Position numbers and translations under genes: made by a program. This document shows positions 33,790-46,223 of a stretch of 64,000 nucleotides of DNA, one piece after another (positions within the stretch are counted from its first letter, which is position 1; each line of letters starts with the position of its first letter). This DNA is from Streptomyces xanthii. GTDB lineage: Bacteria > Actinomycetota > Actinomycetes > Streptomycetales > Streptomycetaceae. The notes under the pieces are model-generated. The model worked only from the letters and a program-made list of their open reading frames with translations. It had not been told where the DNA came from and did not search any database. The DNA is taken from contig NZ_CP061281.1 of assembly GCF_014621695.1 (NCBI RefSeq), positions 2,418,001 through 2,482,000 of the forward strand, written 5' to 3'.

Positions 33790-34641
33790 TCAGCCGTGCT
33801 TGTAGAAGCCCTGCCCGCTCTTGCGGCCGATGTCACCCGCGTCCACCATCCGGCGCATCAGCTCCGGCGGCGCGAACTTCTCGTCCTGGGACTCCGTGTA
33901 GATGTTCTCGGTGGCGTGCAGCAGGATGTCGACGCCCGTGAGGTCGGCCGTGGCGAGCGGGCCCATCGCGTGCCCGAAGCCCAGCTTGCAGGCGATGTCG
34001 ATGTCCTCGGCGGTGGCGACGCCCGACTCGTACAGCTTCGCGGCCTCGACGACGAGGGCGGAGATGAGACGGGTCGTCACGAAGCCGGCCACGTCGCGGT
34101 TGACGACGATGCAGGTCTTGCCGACGGACTCGGCGAACTCCCGGGTCTTCGCGAGCGTTTCGTCACTCGTCTTGTAGCCGCGCACCAGCTCGCACAGCTG
34201 CATCATCGGGACGGGCGAGAAGAAGTGCGCTCCGACGACCCGCTCGGGGTGCTCGGTGACCGCCGCGATCTTGGTGATCGGGATGGCGGAGGTGTTGGAC
34301 GCGAGCACGGCGTCGTCCCGCACGATCTTGTCGAGCGTGCGGAAGATGTCGTGCTTGACCTCGAGCTTCTCGAAGACGGCCTCGACGACGATGTCGGCGT
34401 CGGCGGCGGCGTCCAGATCCGTCGTCGTGGTGATGCGCCCGAGCGCCGCCTCGGCGTCCTCGGCGCTCAGCTTGCCCTTGCTCACGAACTTGTCGTACGA
34501 CGCCTTGATCCCGCCGGTGCCCCGGGCGAGGGCCTCGTCGGTGACGTCGCGCAGGACGACGTCCCAGCCGGCCTGGGCCGATACCTGGGCGATGCCGGAC
34601 CCCATGAGACCGGCGCCGATGACGGCGAGCTTCCCTGCCAC
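33790..34641 (-). CDS. 3-hydroxybutyryl-CoA dehydrogenase
   Basis: 283 residues. NAD(P)-binding GAGLMGSGIAQV at the N-terminus, VEAVFEKLEVKHDIF, SNTSAIPIT, catalytic His in GAHFFSPVPMMQLCE, NRDVAGFVTTRL and the C-terminal GRKSGQGFY. It oxidises or reduces 3-hydroxybutyryl-CoA/acetoacetyl-CoA; with the thiolase at 13964 it could serve butyryl-/ethylmalonyl-CoA formation used as polyketide precursor supply (inference). GTG start at 34641, GGGGAG six bases upstream. Confidence 0.93.
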   Translation of the reverse strand: MAGKLAVIGAGLMGSGIAQVSAQAGWDVVLRDVTDEALARGTGGIKASYDKFVSKGKLSAEDAEAALGRITTTTDLDAAADADIVVEAVFEKLEVKHDIFRTLDKIVRDDAVLASNTSAIPITKIAAVTEHPERVVGAHFFSPVPMMQLCELVRGYKTSDETLAKTREFAESVGKTCIVVNRDVAGFVTTRLISALVVEAAKLYESGVATAEDIDIACKLGFGHAMGPLATADLTGVDILLHATENIYTESQDEKFAPPELMRRMVDAGDIGRKSGQGFYKHG

Positions 34642-34730
34642 GTGCGACTCCCCTAACCGCGAAAGCGCCGTACCGCCGAGCGTGCCGGCGCATACCGCTT
34701 AACCACTGTTCACATTGCTCTTTTGCGGAC

Positions 34731-34764
34731 CTTAGCGTCCGTGAGGGGCCGTGTGGCCGCTAAG
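34731..34764. promoter_or_regulatory. CTTAGCG/CGCTAAG inverted repeat
   Basis: Seven-base perfect arms 20 bp apart, between the dehydrogenase start and the TetR gene stop. It could be the TetR gene's terminator or an operator for the dehydrogenase. Confidence 0.4.
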
Positions 34765-34832
34765 AGATGCGCGTCACGTCTCGAATGACGGACATCACAC
34801 CGGTACGGCGCATCGGCGGGACCTCGCGCCCA

Positions 34833-35471
34833 TCACGCGCCGCGTACGGCGTAGTTGAGCACCTTGTCGCTCAACAGGTCCTCGATGTCGTCGAGGACGT
34901 CGAGCATCTCGCGGGAGACCTCGTCGGGGCGGCCGCCCGCCATCATGCGGCGGCCGATCTCCCCCATGACCGTCTGGTGCACCCAGTTGATCTGGCCGGC
35001 GACGAGGGTGGGGCGCGGGTCGAGCGGGTCGGCGCCGACCTCCTCGCGCAGGGTCTCCTCGATGTTCTCCAGGACCTCCTGGGACAGCCGCCACATGCGG
35101 GAGCGCAGGGTCGGGGCGTCGTGCAGGACACGCATGAACCGGGAGTAACCGTCCATCAGGCCCACGCGCGGCGACACGGATTCGACCTCTTCGCGCAGTT
35201 CGCGCAGAACGGCCCGGGCCGCGGACTCCCCCACGGCCCGGCCGCGCACCCAGCGCGACATCCGGTCGACGACGCCGGCGCTGCGGTCGAGGAACAGGTC
35301 CTCCTTGGCCGGGAAGTAGTTGTAGACCGTGTTCACGGAGACGTCCGCGGCGTCCGCGACCTCCGCGACGGTCACCGCGTCGAAGCCGCGCTCCAGGAAC
35401 AGCCCGGTCGCGACGTCCGAGATGTACTGCCTGGTCCGGCGCTTCTTCCGCTCCCTGAGCCCTTCTGCCAT
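34833..35471 (-). CDS. TetR family transcriptional regulator
   Basis: 212 residues. The N-terminal helix-turn-helix is intact: RTRQYISDVATGLFLERGFDAVTVAEVADAADVSVNTVYNYFPAKEDLFLDR. The ligand domain is Arg/Glu-rich helical and resembles regulators of drug efflux. Divergent from the ABC exporter at 35553, with ~80 bp between, so that exporter is the probable target. AT-rich inverted arms AATTTT/AAAATT lie in that gap (about 35500-35526). Confidence 0.92.
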   Translation of the reverse strand: MAEGLRERKKRRTRQYISDVATGLFLERGFDAVTVAEVADAADVSVNTVYNYFPAKEDLFLDRSAGVVDRMSRWVRGRAVGESAARAVLRELREEVESVSPRVGLMDGYSRFMRVLHDAPTLRSRMWRLSQEVLENIEETLREEVGADPLDPRPTLVAGQINWVHQTVMGEIGRRMMAGGRPDEVSREMLDVLDDIEDLLSDKVLNYAVRGA

Positions 35472-35552
35472 GTCCCGAGCCTAGCCGTTCCTGAGGTCCA
35501 TCAATTTTTGGGGACGTTGCAAAATTTAAGTGACTCTGTTTTTCTTGCGCCC

Positions 35553-36331
<779 letters not shown>

Positions 36332-36335
<4 letters not shown>

Positions 36336-37096
36336 GCACGATGCGGACCCTGATCTCCGACACGGCGCTGATCTTCGGCCGGTACGCCCGGCAGACCCTC
36401 TCCTCGCGCTTCCAGATGCTCTTCGGCATCCTCATGCCGCTGCTCTACCTGCTCTTCTTCGGCCCCCTGCTCACCGGTCTGCCGCTCGGCTCCAGCGGCA
36501 GCTCCTGGCAGGTCCTGGTGCCCGGCCTGCTGCTCCAGCTCGGCCTGTTCGGCGCCTCGTTCTGCGGATTCGCCATCATCCTGGAGAACAACCACGGCGT
36601 CGTGGAGCGGATGCGCGTCACCCCGGTCAGCCGGCTCGCGCTGCTGCTCGGCAGGGTCCTGCGGGACACGGCCCTGTTCGTCTTCCAGGGCGCGCTGCTC
36701 GTCCTGACCGCGCTGGCGCTCGGCCTGCGCGCCCCGCTCGCCGGGATCCTGATCGGCTTCGGCTTCGTGGCGCTCGTCGTGGTGTCCCTGGCCTCGCTCT
36801 CGTACGCGCTCGCGCTGCGGGTCCGCACGCCGCAGGAGTTCGGGCCGGTCGTCAACGCGGTGAGCATGCCGTCGATGCTGCTGTCCGGGCTGATGCTGCC
36901 GATGGCGCTCGCGCCGGGCTGGCTGGACGTCCTGTCGCACGTGATGCCGCTGCGCTATCTCGTGGACGCGATGCGGGACGCGTACGTGGGCTCGTACGCG
37001 ACGGCGCACATGCTCTCCGGGACGCTGGTCGCGCTCGTGTTCGCCGGACTCGCCGTGACGGTGGGCACACGTGTCTTCCGGCGGGCCGGAGCATAA
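36332..37096 (+). CDS. DrrB-like ABC-2 transporter permease
   Basis: 254 residues, six membrane helices: LISDTALIFGRYARQTLSSRFQMLFGILMPLLYLLFFGPLL, GFAIILENNHGVVERMRVTPVSRLALLLGRVLRD (the conserved ABC-2 E-R-x-x-V/T-P motif) and LMLPMALAPGWLDVLSHVMPLRYLVDAMRD. GTG at 36332 couples it to the ATPase (GTGA); ATG at 36341 is an alternative. Likely exports a drug-like or secondary-metabolite substrate. Confidence 0.9.
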
Positions 37097-37097
37097 C

Positions 37098-37103
37098 TAC
37101 CCT
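37098..37103 (+). promoter_or_regulatory. TACCCT -10 element of the adenosyltransferase gene (leaderless type)
   Basis: TACCCT lies six bases before the ATG at 37110, directly after the permease stop; no ribosome binding site. Confidence 0.45.
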
Positions 37104-37109
37104 GGCGGC

Positions 37110-37682
37110 ATGGTCAATCTGACGCGCATCTACACCCGGACCGGCGACCAGGGCACCACCGCCCTCGGCGACATGAGCCGCACCGCCAAGACCGATCTGC
37201 GGATCTCGGCGTACGCGGACGCCAACGAGGCCAACGCCGTGATCGGCACGGCGATCGCCCTCGGCGGCCTCGACGAGGAGGTCGTGGCGGTGCTGACGCG
37301 CGTGCAGAACGACCTGTTCGACGTGGGCGCCGACCTGTCGACGCCGGTCGTGGAGAACCCGGAGTACCCGCCGCTGCGGGTCGAGCAGTTCTACGTGGAC
37401 AAGCTGGAGGCGGACTGCGACCGCTTCAACGAGCGGCTGGAGAAGCTGCGCTCGTTCATCCTGCCCGGCGGCACCGCGGGAGCGGCCCTGCTCCACCAGG
37501 CCTGCACCGTCGTGCGCCGGGCCGAGCGGTCCACCTGGGCGGCGATGGAGGTGCACGGCGAGACGATGAACCCGCTGACCGCCACGTACCTCAACCGCCT
37601 CTCCGACCTCCTGTTCATCCTCGCCCGTACGGCGAACCAGGAGGTCGGGGACGTGCTGTGGGTGCCGGGCGGCGAACGCTAG
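37110..37682 (+). CDS. PduO-type cob(I)alamin adenosyltransferase
   Basis: 190 residues. TRTGDQGTTALGD (ATP-binding loop), ADANEANAVIG, LPGG-TAGAALLHQACTVVRRAER and LNRLSDLLFILARTAN are the family's conserved helices. It converts cob(I)alamin to adenosylcobalamin, the coenzyme of methylmalonyl-CoA mutase whose accessory proteins are also in this window. The stop codon TAG is formed by the left TA flank and the first G of the inserted element at 37682. Confidence 0.93.
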   Translation: MVNLTRIYTRTGDQGTTALGDMSRTAKTDLRISAYADANEANAVIGTAIALGGLDEEVVAVLTRVQNDLFDVGADLSTPVVENPEYPPLRVEQFYVDKLEADCDRFNERLEKLRSFILPGGTAGAALLHQACTVVRRAERSTWAAMEVHGETMNPLTATYLNRLSDLLFILARTANQEVGDVLWVPGGER

Positions 37683-37855
37683 GGCGTGTGTCGAAAGTCC
37701 CGTCGTCCGCCCGAAGGGCGGGCCCCGCGGTGTCCGGTGCGTGCGATCGCAAGGCGCCGGAGCGTCCTCATAGCGGAGCTATTAGGTCGTTTCGGCAACG
37801 CCGCGAGCGTGCGTGCCGGGCGCCGCGGGGCAGGCGGGACTTTCGACACACGCCC
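37682..37855. mobile_element. 174-bp MITE-like element with long terminal inverted repeats, flanked by TA
   Basis: Including the flanking TA dinucleotides (37680-37681 and 37856-37857), the ends TAGGGCGTGTGTCGAAAGTC.. and ..GACTTTCGACACACGCCCTA are perfect 23-bp inverted repeats. The arms continue imperfectly inward (CCCCGCGG blocks) to a central ATAGCggaGCTAT. A TA duplication is the hallmark of Tc1-mariner/IS630-type insertion. There is no coding capacity. The element carries the stop codons of both flanking convergent genes. Confidence 0.85.
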
Positions 37856-38406
37856 TAGCCCTTCGTCACGGACGCCGCGGGAGCCTTCTTCGGGAACAGG
37901 GTGTAACTGCCCGCGATGATCACGTTGAGGGCGATGACGACGAGCATCTTCTGCTGCCAGGCCCGCAGGGAGCTCACGTCGCCGTCGCCGCCGACGTACC
38001 AGACGGCGCCCTGGAGCAGGCCCATCGCGATGAGCGAGGCCAGCGTCCACAGGCCGGCGATCTTCCACTCGTGGACGGCCCGCGCCGCCCCGTACTTCGG
38101 GGTGCTCGGCGGCGGGCCGCCCGCGAAGCGGTGGGCGACGCGGACGTCCACCCACTGGATCGTGTAATGGCCGAGCGCGATCGAGTAGCCGATGTACGCG
38201 GCGGCCAGGCCGTGCTTCCAGTCGGGTTCGGCGCCGTTCTTCAGGTCGATGACGGTGACGACGAAGAGCAGCACCTCGAGCAGCGGTTCGCACAGCAGGA
38301 CGGCGACGCTCGCGCGCGGCATCTTCGCCCAGTAGCGCAGGGCGAGACCGGCGGCGAGCAGCACCCAGAAGGCGACCTCGCAGATGACGATCAGTACGGC
38401 GACCAC
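37855..38406 (-). CDS. Integral membrane protein of unknown function
   Basis: 183 residues from GTG at 38406 (GGAAAGGGG upstream); the frame stays open to 38475. About five hydrophobic segments: VVAVLIVICEVAFWVLLAAGLAL, VAVLLCEPLLEVLLFVVTVI, LAAAYIGYSIALGHYTIQWVD, LWTLASLIAMGLLQGAVWYV and MLVVIALNVIIAGSYTLFP. No family recognised. Its stop codon is supplied by the right end of the MITE-like element, so the original C-terminus may have been different. Confidence 0.7.
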   Translation of the reverse strand: MVAVLIVICEVAFWVLLAAGLALRYWAKMPRASVAVLLCEPLLEVLLFVVTVIDLKNGAEPDWKHGLAAAYIGYSIALGHYTIQWVDVRVAHRFAGGPPPSTPKYGAARAVHEWKIAGLWTLASLIAMGLLQGAVWYVGGDGDVSSLRAWQQKMLVVIALNVIIAGSYTLFPKKAPAASVTKG

Positions 38407-38576
38407 GGTGGATGCCCCTTTCCGGTGCAGGCTCCCTTTCAGGTTCCGTGCCGGGTGCCGCTCTTTCGTCGTCACCGGTGACGAATCGCGACTGCATCCT
38501 TCGATGTAGCCGGGGCGCGCCCGGCTTCGTCCCGCGGCACCATGCCCGTGCCGCGCCCTGCGTGTTGGATGGGGGC

Positions 38577-39767
38577 ATGCATCTCGCGCTCCCCCGCCCG
38601 CACCGCGACGACGTACGGATCGCGGTCGGCGGGCTGCTCGGCGGGCTCGTGCTGTGGGGGCTCGGGCTCGCCATGAACCCCGGCCGGGTCCTCGACGGCG
38701 CGTGGCTGCTCGTGCCGCTCGTCGCGATGTCGGGCCTGGAGCTGCTGCGCCGGACGCGGCCGCGGACGGCCGTGCTCCTGGGGACGGTCGCGCTGATCGC
38801 CGACCAGTTCACCCGGGGCAGTCTGGCGACGGTGCTCATGTTCACGGACCTGATGTACGCGGGCGCCCTGTACGGGCCGCCGGCCATGGCGCGCCGCCTC
38901 CCGGTGGTGACGGGTCTGCTGACGGTCGGGGCGACGCTGGGCTTCCTGGCCTGGTGGCGGCAGCCGGAGGCGGTGCTGGTCGGGGTCGCGACGGGGCTCG
39001 TCTCGTTCGGGCCCGCGGCCACCGGCCTGCTGGTGCGCGGCCACCGGGACCGGGCGGCCGCCGAGCGGCTGCGCGCGGAACAGACCGCGCTGCTCGCCGA
39101 GGTGGACCGGGCGCAGGCGGTCACGGCCGAGCGCGCCCGGATGGCCCGCGAGCTGCACGACATGGTGGCGAACCATCTCTCCGCCATCGCGATCCATTCG
39201 ACGGCCGCGCTGTCCATCGACGACGCGGCGACCACGCGCGGCGCCCTGGAGACGATCCGGGAGAACAGCGTGGACGGACTGGCCGAGATGCGCCGCCTCA
39301 TCGGCATCCTGCGGGACGCGGGCGGCGACGCCGAGCCGGTCGCCGCGCCCACCCTGGACGGGCTGTCCGCGCTCGTCGACCAGGCCCGCGCCAACGGGCT
39401 CGACGCCGAGTCCGCCGTGACCGGCTCCGTGGACGGACTGCCGGCCCCGGTGGAGCTGGCCGCGTACCGCATCGTCCAGGAGTCCCTCACCAACGCGCTC
39501 AAGCACGCCTCCCCCGGCCCCGTCACGGTCGAGGTCGACCGCACCGGCGAGCAGGTCGAGGTGCGGGTCACCAGCCCGTTCGGGGACCGCGACGGGCCGC
39601 GCGCGCCCGGTTCCGGGGCTGGGCTCGTCGGCATGCGGGAGCGCGCCGCGCTGCTCGACGGCAGCTTCAGCGCGGGCCCCGAGGACTCCCCCGCCGGCCC
39701 GGTCTGGCGGGTCCGCGCGGTACTGCCCCTGACCCGCCCCGCACCCCTCGAAGGAGACCTCGCGTGA
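38577..39767 (+). CDS. NarL/DesK-type sensor histidine kinase
   Basis: 396 residues. Four to five membrane helices (residues ~12-150), then a HisKA_3 dimerisation helix RARMARELHDMVANHLSAIAIHSTAAL and a HATPase with YRIVQESLTNALKHASPGPVTV and GAGLVGMRERAALLDG. The signal is unknown. Overlaps the response regulator by four bases. The GGATGGGGG stretch directly before the ATG at 38577 may serve as ribosome binding site. Confidence 0.9.
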   Translation: MHLALPRPHRDDVRIAVGGLLGGLVLWGLGLAMNPGRVLDGAWLLVPLVAMSGLELLRRTRPRTAVLLGTVALIADQFTRGSLATVLMFTDLMYAGALYGPPAMARRLPVVTGLLTVGATLGFLAWWRQPEAVLVGVATGLVSFGPAATGLLVRGHRDRAAAERLRAEQTALLAEVDRAQAVTAERARMARELHDMVANHLSAIAIHSTAALSIDDAATTRGALETIRENSVDGLAEMRRLIGILRDAGGDAEPVAAPTLDGLSALVDQARANGLDAESAVTGSVDGLPAPVELAAYRIVQESLTNALKHASPGPVTVEVDRTGEQVEVRVTSPFGDRDGPRAPGSGAGLVGMRERAALLDGSFSAGPEDSPAGPVWRVRAVLPLTRPAPLEGDLA

Positions 39768-40417
39768 CCCGCGTGACCCGCGTACTCGTGGCCGAGGACC
39801 AGTCCGCCGTACGGGCCGGACTCGTCCTCATCCTGAACAGCGCGCCCGACATCGAGGTGGTCGGCGAGGCCACGGACGGCGAGCGGGCGGTGGCGCTGGC
39901 CCGGGAACTGCGGCCGGATCTGGTCCTGATGGACGTGCAGATGCCGCGCCTGGACGGGGTTTCGGCCACCCGCACGGTCGTCGCCGAGGGGCTCGCGGAC
40001 GTGCTGGTGCTGACCACCTTCGACCTGGACGCGTACGTGTTCGGGGCGCTGCGCGCGGGCGCGGCCGGGTTCCTCCTGAAGAACACGGAGGCGAAGGACC
40101 TGATCGAGGCGGTGCGGACGGTGGCCCGCGGGGAGGGGCTGATCGCGCCCGCGGTGACGCGCCGGCTGATCGCGGAGTTCGCGGCGGCGGGCCCGCGGGC
40201 CGAACCGGCCGTCGCTCCCGCGGAGTTGGACGAGCTGACCCGGCGCGAGCGGGAGGTCCTGTCCTGCCTCGGCGAAGGCCTGTCGAACGCGGAGGTCGCG
40301 GCGCGGCTCGACATGGCGGAGGCGACCGTGAAGACCCACGTCAGCCGCCTCCTCGGCAAGCTGGGCCTGCGCAGCCGGGTCCAGGCGGCGGTGCTGGCCC
40401 AGGAGTTGGGCCTGTAG
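39764..40417 (+). CDS. NarL/LuxR family response regulator
   Basis: 217 residues from GTG at 39764 (GTGA overlap). Receiver with EDQSAVRAGL, phospho-acceptor Asp57 in LVLMDVQMPRLDG, TTFD and KN; LuxR HTH ELTRREREVLSCLGEGLSNAEVAARLDMAEATVKTHVSRLLGKLGLRSRVQAAVLA. It pairs with the histidine kinase upstream. The chitinase gene follows in the same direction, 193 bp away. That region is dominated by the chi promoter, but regulation of chiC by this pair is possible (chitinase genes in some Streptomyces are controlled by linked ChiS-ChiR type systems). Confidence 0.93.
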   Translation: MTRVTRVLVAEDQSAVRAGLVLILNSAPDIEVVGEATDGERAVALARELRPDLVLMDVQMPRLDGVSATRTVVAEGLADVLVLTTFDLDAYVFGALRAGAAGFLLKNTEAKDLIEAVRTVARGEGLIAPAVTRRLIAEFAAAGPRAEPAVAPAELDELTRREREVLSCLGEGLSNAEVAARLDMAEATVKTHVSRLLGKLGLRSRVQAAVLAQELGL

Positions 40418-40473
40418 GCCCCGTCCGGGGTCAACGGGCGCCCCATCCGGGCAGGTTGGCCGGAATCCGTAAT

Positions 40474-40513
40474 TGGTTTAGACCTTGACCGATGGTCCAG
40501 ACCTTTCTATTCT
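40474..40513 (+). promoter_or_regulatory. Classical Streptomyces chi promoter with 12-bp direct repeats
   Basis: TGGTTTAGACCT (40474-40485) and TGGTCCAGACCT (40493-40504) are the 12-bp direct repeats known from chitinase promoters. They flank a -35 TTGACC (40485-40490) with 17 bp to a -10 TATTCT (40508-40513). They overlap the GlcNAc regulator DasR sites and the CebR-independent chitin induction sites described for chi genes. This supports induction by chitin oligomers and glucose repression. Confidence 0.85.
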
Positions 40514-40610
40514 CGCCGCACTGCGTTGAGCACACCCCCCACCCCGGTGCTCATGGGCGTCGCAGGGTTCCACCCCCATCACGAACCCCGGAACACCCGA
40601 GGAGCATGCG

Positions 40611-42485
<1,875 letters not shown>

Positions 42486-42511
42486 CCCTTGGGCGCCGCG
42501 CACCAAAGCCG

Positions 42512-42550
42512 AAGCCGAGCCGGTGGGAACGCCCCCCACCGGCTCGGCTT
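42512..42550 (+). terminator. Terminator of chiC
   Basis: AAGCCGAGCCGGTGGG and CCCACCGGCTCGGCTT give a 16-bp perfect stem 26 bp after the stop. Confidence 0.85.
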
Positions 42551-42566
42551 CTTCACGTTCCAGCGG

Positions 42567-42736
42567 GTCTGCGGGCCCGGTGGGGGCTGGTCGCGCAGTT
42601 CCCCGCGCCCCTGGAGATGCGCACTTCGTACGCGATCTCCATCGGGGCGGTGCCCCATCGGGGAAATGCGACGCGAAGCGTCTGCATTTCAGGGGCGCGG
42701 GGAACTGCGCGACCAGCCCCCACCGGAGCCGCAGAC
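42567..42736. repeat. Long perfect inverted-repeat element (MITE or REP-like)
   Basis: 35-bp perfect arms at 42579-42613 and 42690-42724 (GGTGGGGGCTGGTCGCGCAG.. and its complement), with imperfect 12-bp extension on the outside (GTCTGCGG/CCGCAGAC). The ~75-bp centre contains smaller palindromes. This arm sequence (GCGCAGTTCCCCGCGCCCC) is one I recall as very common in Streptomyces intergenic DNA. No coding function. Confidence 0.75.
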
Positions 42737-42757
42737 GAAGAACCGGCGCCCAAGCGC

Positions 42758-43213
42758 TCAGGCCACGTTCACGCGCTGCCCGGGCGGCGCCGCCTCGAGC
42801 CACGCCAGGAAACCCGTAAGCGCGTCCTCGCTCATCGCCAGCTCAAGCCGAGCGCCGCGATGCGTACAGGCGAGAACGACCGCGTCGGACAGGAGCGCGA
42901 GCTCCTCCTCGCCCTCGGGGGCCCGGCGCCCGGTGACCTCGATGGCCGCCCGCTCGAGAACCCGCCGCGGCCGGGGCGCGTAGGAGAAGACGCGGAACCA
43001 CTCGACCCGGTCCCCGTTGTAGCGGGCGATGCCGTAACCCCAGCCCTTGCCGGAGGCATCGTCCGCGTCGGGCGCCGGCGCGTCCCACCGCAGCGAGCAG
43101 TCGAACGTGCCGCCCGAGCGCTGGATCAGCCGCCGCCGCAGCCCGAAGACGAACAGCCCCAGCAGTACGAGTACGACGACCGCGACCACACACAACGCGA
43201 CAACGAGGACCAT
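42758..43213 (-). CDS. DUF2550 membrane-anchored protein
   Basis: 151 residues. One N-terminal membrane helix (MVLVVALCVVAVVVLVLLGLFVFGLRRR), then the DUF2550 domain: GGTFDCSLRWD, GWGYGIARYNGDRVEWFRVFSYAPRPRRVLERAAIEVTGRRAPEGEEELALLSDAVVLAC and ALTGFLAWLEAAPPGQ. ATG at 43213; GGAGG ten bases upstream. It sits next to the ATP synthase operon in many actinobacteria, function unknown. Confidence 0.88.
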   Translation of the reverse strand: MVLVVALCVVAVVVLVLLGLFVFGLRRRLIQRSGGTFDCSLRWDAPAPDADDASGKGWGYGIARYNGDRVEWFRVFSYAPRPRRVLERAAIEVTGRRAPEGEEELALLSDAVVLACTHRGARLELAMSEDALTGFLAWLEAAPPGQRVNVA

Positions 43214-43359
43214 CTGTACCGACCTCCTCGCTTCGCGACGGATCCAACGCCTGATAACGGAACAGCAAAAACAGTTGTATACCGCCTCAGCCGCGACCTG
43301 GTCCGGAGATCAACTCCGGACCGGGCCGCGGCTGAGGCACGTCCTGGGGCTCGCTGAGG

Positions 43360-43734
43360 TCAGCGAACCGCCACCGCACGCAGTCGGACATCGGCACGCC
43401 GCTCGGCGGACGCGTCCGCGTCCGACTTCGCGCGCTCCAGCGCCCGCTCCGCACGCTGGACATCGATCTCGTCCGACAGCTCGGCGATCTCGGCCAGCAA
43501 CGACAGCTTGTTGTCCGCGAACGAGATGAAACCGCCGTGGACCGCAGCCACGACCGTCCCTCCGTCGCTCGTACGGATCGTCACGGGGCCCGACTCCAGC
43601 ACACCGAGCAGCGGCTGGTGACCGGGCATGACGCCGATGTCGCCGGACGTGGTGCGTGCGACGACCAGGGTGGCCTCGCCGGACCAGACACTGCGGTCCG
43701 CGGCGACGAGCTCGACGTGCAGCTCAGCAGCCAA
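43360..43734 (-). CDS. atpC: ATP synthase F1 epsilon subunit
   Basis: 124 residues; ELHVELVAADRSVWSGEATLVVARTTSGDIGVMPGHQPLLGVLESG and VAAVHGGFISFADNKLSLLAEIAELSDEID are the family's beta-barrel. TTG start at 43734 preceded by GAGGAG. It is separated from atpD by 114 bp containing two hairpins, unlike the tight spacing of the rest of the operon. Confidence 0.95.
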   Translation of the reverse strand: MAAELHVELVAADRSVWSGEATLVVARTTSGDIGVMPGHQPLLGVLESGPVTIRTSDGGTVVAAVHGGFISFADNKLSLLAEIAELSDEIDVQRAERALERAKSDADASAERRADVRLRAVAVR

Positions 43735-43753
43735 GGTGGGCTCCTCGGGTCAC

Positions 43754-43779
43754 CACCCGGCGGCATTCGCTGCCGGGTG
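43754..43779 (-). terminator. Hairpin before atpC
   Basis: CACCCGGCGGC and GCTGCCGGGTG pair with one mismatch. It lies about 20 bp upstream of the atpC start. Confidence 0.5.
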
Positions 43780-43805
43780 TTGGGTCAAAGTCTAGTGGGC
43801 GTTGC

Positions 43806-43834
43806 GGGAGGGCCGGGACAGACCCGGCCCTCCC
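43806..43834 (-). terminator. Intercistronic hairpin between atpD and atpC
   Basis: GGGAGGGCCGGG and CCCGGCCCTCCC are perfect 12-bp arms with a five-base loop, 15 bp after the atpD stop. It could partially terminate transcription or protect the upstream mRNA and so lower epsilon supply. Confidence 0.7.
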
Positions 43835-43848
43835 AGAGAGCACGGGGC

Positions 43849-46202
<2,354 letters not shown>

Positions 46203-46223
46203 GAGTCAGGTCCCTTCCTTACG

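Noticed and set aside
37679..40339. 886-codon minus-strand frame through the MITE-like element and the histidine kinase
   Set aside because: A shadow frame over the two-component genes; reads Ser/Arg/Pro runs without motifs and crosses a mobile element.
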